A stretch of DNA of 64,000 bases. It comes from Rosa chinensis. Its lineage: Eukaryota > Streptophyta > Magnoliopsida > Rosales > Rosaceae. The translations under genes and the position numbers were made by a program. Positions 59,866-64,000 of the stretch are shown in pieces. Under the pieces are notes generated by a model that made no database searches, had not been told where the DNA came from, and saw only the letters and a list, made by a program, of their open reading frames with translations. The stretch spans positions 78,516,347-78,580,346 of the forward strand of contig NC_037089.1 of the NCBI RefSeq assembly GCF_002994745.2. The letters run 5' to 3'. Each line of letters starts with the position of its first letter. Within the stretch, counting starts at the first letter, position 1.

Positions 59866-60606
59866 AAATATACATTTATTAACATTACACACTTACATAT
59901 CAGAAAATGGTTTCGATAAATCATGCATTTATGTAAATAAAGTGAATCGAAATGCAATTAAGTTATCCCAGTCCTTCAAGGATTTGATTACATCTAAACA
60001 CCAATAATTTTAAGAACTTATTCATATTAATCTCATTTCATCCTCATTCTAAGTGCATCTAAGAAATCTCAAGTCAATTAGATTATGCAAAAATGCTCAA
60101 GAGAGTTGGGGGCCGTAGGCAGACGCCTAATCCACTACAATCTGAATAAAACTAAAACAATGATCAAGAGTGAACTAGTTAACCCGTATTGCCAATTAAA
60201 AAAAAATCTACTCATTGGTTGATTGTAGTAGCCATAAAAGCCCTAATTTACATTTATTTGGTCATTGCCATTGAGAAGATGCTTCTGTGCTATTATGAGA
60301 TTGCTGGTTCATCTAGGGTTTAAAACTTTCCCACGCATGAAATGCAACCCATTTTCAGACAATGAGCTCTATGACTTCAGTCATGACATAACCAGTGTTT
60401 TTTTGGGGAAAAAAAATATCTATAATGATATTGTAACCAATATTTGAAACAGAGAACTTATGCCATCCAAAACATAAAATGGGATTGACATGGTCTGGAG
60501 AGTTACATGACAGTAGAGTATTAAGACACCTATTAAATTTAACCCACATGGCAAAGAGTTCAGACACGAAATTAAAATACCAAAGAAAAACCCCCAATTC
60601 AGCTCA
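59866..60606. other. 3' flank and probable 3' UTR of the RAD23 gene
   Basis: AT-rich with no supported gene. The part next to 60607 is presumably the RAD23 3' UTR. Confidence 0.45.
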
Positions 60607-63284
60607 TCATTCCTCAAATTCATGCATGTGATCCAAAAGATAGTTCGCCGCCAGCTCCTCATTCTTATTGCATGCAAAGTATACCTCCAATACTAGGGCC
60701 CGATCAAAACCCATAGCTTCAAGCTGCAAGCAGCAAGCAAAAGATTCACATTGTTTGTGATTACCAAAAAGATGATACATGGTGCTTTTCAGACTGGTGA
60801 TGATAACAATCAGAGCACCGATAACAACTTGAACAAATTGCCCTTGCAACTATTGTCAACAAGTACAAAGAAATATTACTTACGCGTTCAATGGCCTCTC
60901 GCTCCTCTGGGGTGACAGTCACAGCCTGTGGCATTGCCGCTGAACCCAATTGACCCAAAAGGTTCCTGATCACAGAGTAAGATAACTTAGCAACATGTGC
61001 ATCTAATTGAAATAAAGAATTTTATCAAGCAGGATGTTCTTACCCTTCGCCACCCCCCTCAACAGGCTCATTTATCAAGCGTAAGAAGTCAGCTTGATGT
61101 GCTTGAATGAGCTGCATTAGATGTGGATTTTGCTTCCCCAACTCAAGGAGCATAGGCTGCAACAAGATAGAATACAATTAGCCCTCTTATTTATAGAAGG
61201 ACCAGCGACAATGAGAGACATCAAAGATCAGCAAACAATACCTGCAGAATTTGAGGGTTTGCTTGCACCATAGTTCTCAAAGCTTGAAACTGAAATAACG
61301 GCAAAAAGCTCAGGTACCTCAAGCAACGAAATCAATAGCTGATTTCAAGTAAAAAAGACGAATATGTACCTGTGGACTGTTTCGCAGAAAATCCAAATTG
61401 CCTGCTCCGGCATTTGCACCAACACTAGGAAGGCCCTGGATCAACAAAATAACAGTTTTACCAATGAATCTATAGCAAGGTTACACGGTTCATAGACTAC
61501 AAAATTGGACAATAAATACCTGTGGAAACAGATCCAGCGGGTTTGCATTTGGACCACCAGCAGGCGCTGCTGCTTGTGGAGCCTGGGCGGGAGGATTTAT
61601 TGCTGGAGGATTTACTGCCTGTTCACCAACAGGAACTTGGGCAGCTGGAGGTACTTCAGCTTGTTCGGGAATTCCCTGACATGTAACATTATTGTAAATC
61701 TAATAGTAACAACATAATTCTTGCAACTAGATATATACTAATACAAGATATGGGAAACAAAACAAAGCATCTGGTCAAGTAAATCCAACCAAGTATTAGA
61801 TGGCTTATTTGGTTTGCTTTTTTATTTTTTATTTTTTCCCGCTCCTTCAAGGGGATAAAACAACCTGATTAGCGTTTCATAGTTAACAAATGACTGAAAT
61901 TCACCAGCCGATTTATGCTCTATAAGCCATAAATGGGAAAATACCATAACCCAACACCATTATTATTTATTGTACAAGTAGGCAAAATACTACAAGTAGT
62001 TTATGAATATCAATTAAATACCTTGGTTCAAACAACAGAAAATCTGCGGCATACCTCATTGTCAACAATTATTCTCTTAAATGCCTAATATATGTTTCAT
62101 ACTGCTAAATGATAGGTGGGTAGAGAGACAAACAGCAAAATATGTATTAATTAGTTTCTTAGTTGACCAACTTCCCAGACTTGAGAAATCAGTTCTAGTT
62201 AACTACCAACACTTTAGTAATCAGATTCTCTTCTATCATTCCCTGTGACAAATCTATTCATTTCTCATTAATGGGCATCTTTCATGACACAGGTGGGTAG
62301 ATGACAGACAGCAAACCATCTTTTCAAGACTACTTACTAATCACTTTCTTAGTAAACTAACTTCCAAGTATAGTTGATTGCCCAAAAATAAAAGGAAAAA
62401 TCCAAGTCTAGTTAACTATCAAAACTTCAGTAATCACTTCTAGTTAACTACTAACACTTCAGTAATCAACTTCATCTTCTATCATTTCCTGTGACAAATA
62501 TTTTCATTTTTCATTGACAGGGATCAATATTTGCATAACATACCAACCAAGAAGTAAGTGCCAAATGAATACAATAGCCAAAATAGTCACCATAAATGAA
62601 GGAAACAGTCACCATAAATGAAGGAAACAAGTAAAAAATATCTTTCAGCGACACTGAGATCTAGTATCTTGAAACATAATAACTTTTTCCAAAATCTTAC
62701 AAGTTTTACAACAGATATTAAAATTAAGTCTGGTAATAATAAGTCCTTTGGCCAATCAGAGAAACATCATGAAAGCAAATACAAAAGCTCTCATGAAATT
62801 GAAAGGAACAATAAAAATACTGGAACACAGAACTGGATCCAGTCATAAAGCAACATGACAAACATAAAACCAAGAAATCAAAGTTTGAGTGCTCACGGAA
62901 TAAAGATATTCAACAGCCCTTTCAGGGTTGTTAAATGCAGCACGTAAAGCACGAAGAACGGTATCCCTATCCCAACTTCCTCCACCCATATCTAGAATCT
63001 GTTGAACGATAACTTCTAAATTATTTCCTGCAACAAGATTTGATGCAGCTTGCCCATACACATCAGTTACTGAACTGCATCATACCAATACAATGAAGTC
63101 AGAAATAATGAAGAACTTTGTTTTAGGAAAAGTGACAAATGATTTCACTCGCACAACTAATTTAAATAACAGGAAAATTCAAACCACATCATACTAAAAA
63201 GTTATGTGTACAAAAAATTCACAAAGAAGTACTCACGAATCAGTGGGAGCTACAACAGCAGCAGTTTCAACAACAGGTTGTGAC
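60607..63284 (-). CDS. RAD23: Ubiquitin receptor RAD23, C-terminal part (5' end outside window)
   Basis: Exons on the minus strand: 63284-63237, 63074-62897, 61675-61520, 61435-61370, 61289-61242, 61156-61044, 60965-60884 and 60723-60607; all GT-AG and in phase. Domains: UBA1 ([31 protein letters not shown]), a Pro/Ala/Gln-rich linker, the STI1-like XPC-binding domain ([34 protein letters not shown]) and C-terminal UBA2 ([20 protein letters not shown]) ending HEFEE. RAD23 carries polyubiquitinated proteins to the proteasome through an N-terminal UBL and assists XPC in nucleotide excision repair. The UBL exons are not within 63285-64000, so they lie to the right. RAD23B, C or D cannot be decided. 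Confidence 0.95.
62112..62525. repeat. Tandem duplication inside a RAD23 intron
   Basis: A segment starting AGGTGGGTAGA and including CTAGTTAACTA.CAACACTT and CTTCTATCATT.CCTGTGAC occurs at about 62114-62289 and, with insertions, at about 62290-62525. A short 23-bp doublet containing AGTCACCATAAATGAAGGAA follows near 62587-62630. It is intronic. Confidence 0.6.
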
Positions 63285-64000
63285 CTGAACAATTTACCAA
63301 GACCAAGGATTTAATCAACTCTGAAGTTGGATATAAAAACCTTTTCCAATAAAGAGCATAAACAAGTTAAATCTTGATAAGTGAGGGTGCTTGTTAGATA
63401 AAGACTACAATTGGGGATTGGTTAAACTTGTAGGGAAAAAAAGCCATTAAGAGGGTCCGTAACCATGGGTTCCAATATACGAGATATTGTACCACTTTCC
63501 ACTGAGGCCCTATCGATTAGTATTACACAGAAGATATACCAAATCATCAGTTCAATATGGCATGACTGCTAGATCATATAGCAACATTATTGCAAAGGGT
63601 ACTAAGGAATAAACTAAATTGATAATGTAGCTGTGAAAAGCAAATTGACCAACCAACTTGATAGTTAAAAGTTATTACGGTTTAAGGTTTACATGACAGC
63701 CAAATTAAGCTTGCTGTTTTGTTTCTTCTTTGCTTGGTGCTTTTGTGTGTTGGTGTTTCTTGGAGTATCTGCTCGATGGATATTTTGTCCACTTGGTTGG
63801 AAATTTTCATTTAAATCAATAAACTTATATTTCTTATAAAGAAACGCATCCAAATTATTTAAGTGAAAAATAAGCGATTGGCTACAGGGAATAGTTGAAC
63901 CATCAAAGTCAATCTAAAAAAATCTGGAACCAACCCTTAAAAACTGAACCCTATAAAAGTACATAATAACAGTCTTTAGTAATTCTCGCTAAATAGAACA
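63285..64000 (-). other. RAD23 intron running off the window; possible LINE tail
   Basis: No further exon with in-phase splice sites was found. 63680-63845 resembles a LINE 3' end (ATTTAAATCAATAAACTTAT then TTCTTATAAAG) and may be a short truncated insertion. The intron is at least 716 bp. Confidence 0.4.

Noticed and set aside
1..64000. tRNA and rRNA genes
   Set aside because: I saw no convincing tRNA box A/B pair with a cloverleaf and no rRNA sequence by reading; a tRNAscan or covariance-model search would be decisive.

Overview
This window is nuclear DNA of a flowering plant. The evidence is spliced plant genes with GT-AG introns, a CYP735A-type cytochrome P450, plant LTR retrotransposons of the Ty3/gypsy Tat and Ty1/copia groups, and Arabidopsis-type telomere repeats (CCCTAAA). 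A eudicot is likely. Rosaceae would fit the general look of the repeats, but the sequence does not prove a family.

Three host genes can be supported. (1) 1201-6965, plus strand: a five-KH-domain RNA-binding protein of the HEN4-like group, rebuilt from seven coding exons (755 residues), with non-coding 5' exons upstream and a Gln/Asn/Ser/Tyr-rich repeat tail. (2) 44122-48354, minus strand: an intact five-exon cytokinin trans-hydroxylase gene (CYP735A, 517 residues). (3) 60607-63284, minus strand: the C-terminal two thirds of a RAD23 ubiquitin receptor (UBA1, XPC-binding, UBA2). Its UBL-coding 5' exons lie beyond the right edge.

Most of the rest is mobile DNA. 8701-9070 is a long-hairpin MITE. 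9308-12151 is a head-to-head inverted pair of terminal-repeat elements that carry palindromic minisatellites and gene-like cargo. 14902-29353 is a complete but decayed 14.5-kb Tat-lineage gypsy element (TSD ATATG) with two RNase H domains and, in antisense, a spliced plant-mobile-domain ORF. 30029-33793 is a CACTA-like element with another TIR element nested in it. 35480-35983 is a long-TIR MITE. 36682-43612 is a minus-strand copia element (TSD ACTTT, 203-bp LTRs). 48487-49136 and 49388-50736 are Mutator-like elements just upstream of CYP735A; the second has a perfect 9-bp TSD. 51324-53289 is a three-level nest of TIR elements. 56019-56743 is a TIR element packed with telomeric repeats. 56783-58545 is a 5'-truncated LINE, and 58545-59865 is a relative of the 9.3-12.2 kb elements.

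The three host genes do not form a pathway; they are islands in a transposon-rich region. The most interesting signals are the palindromic-minisatellite elements with exchangeable cargo (two different palindromes in two relatives), telomere repeats inside a transposon, the spliced antisense gene inside the retrotransposon, and a transposon edge 17 bp upstream of the CYP735A TATA box. Several unrelated TIR elements here also share an inner border motif close to GAGGGTATAATGGTCATTTT.
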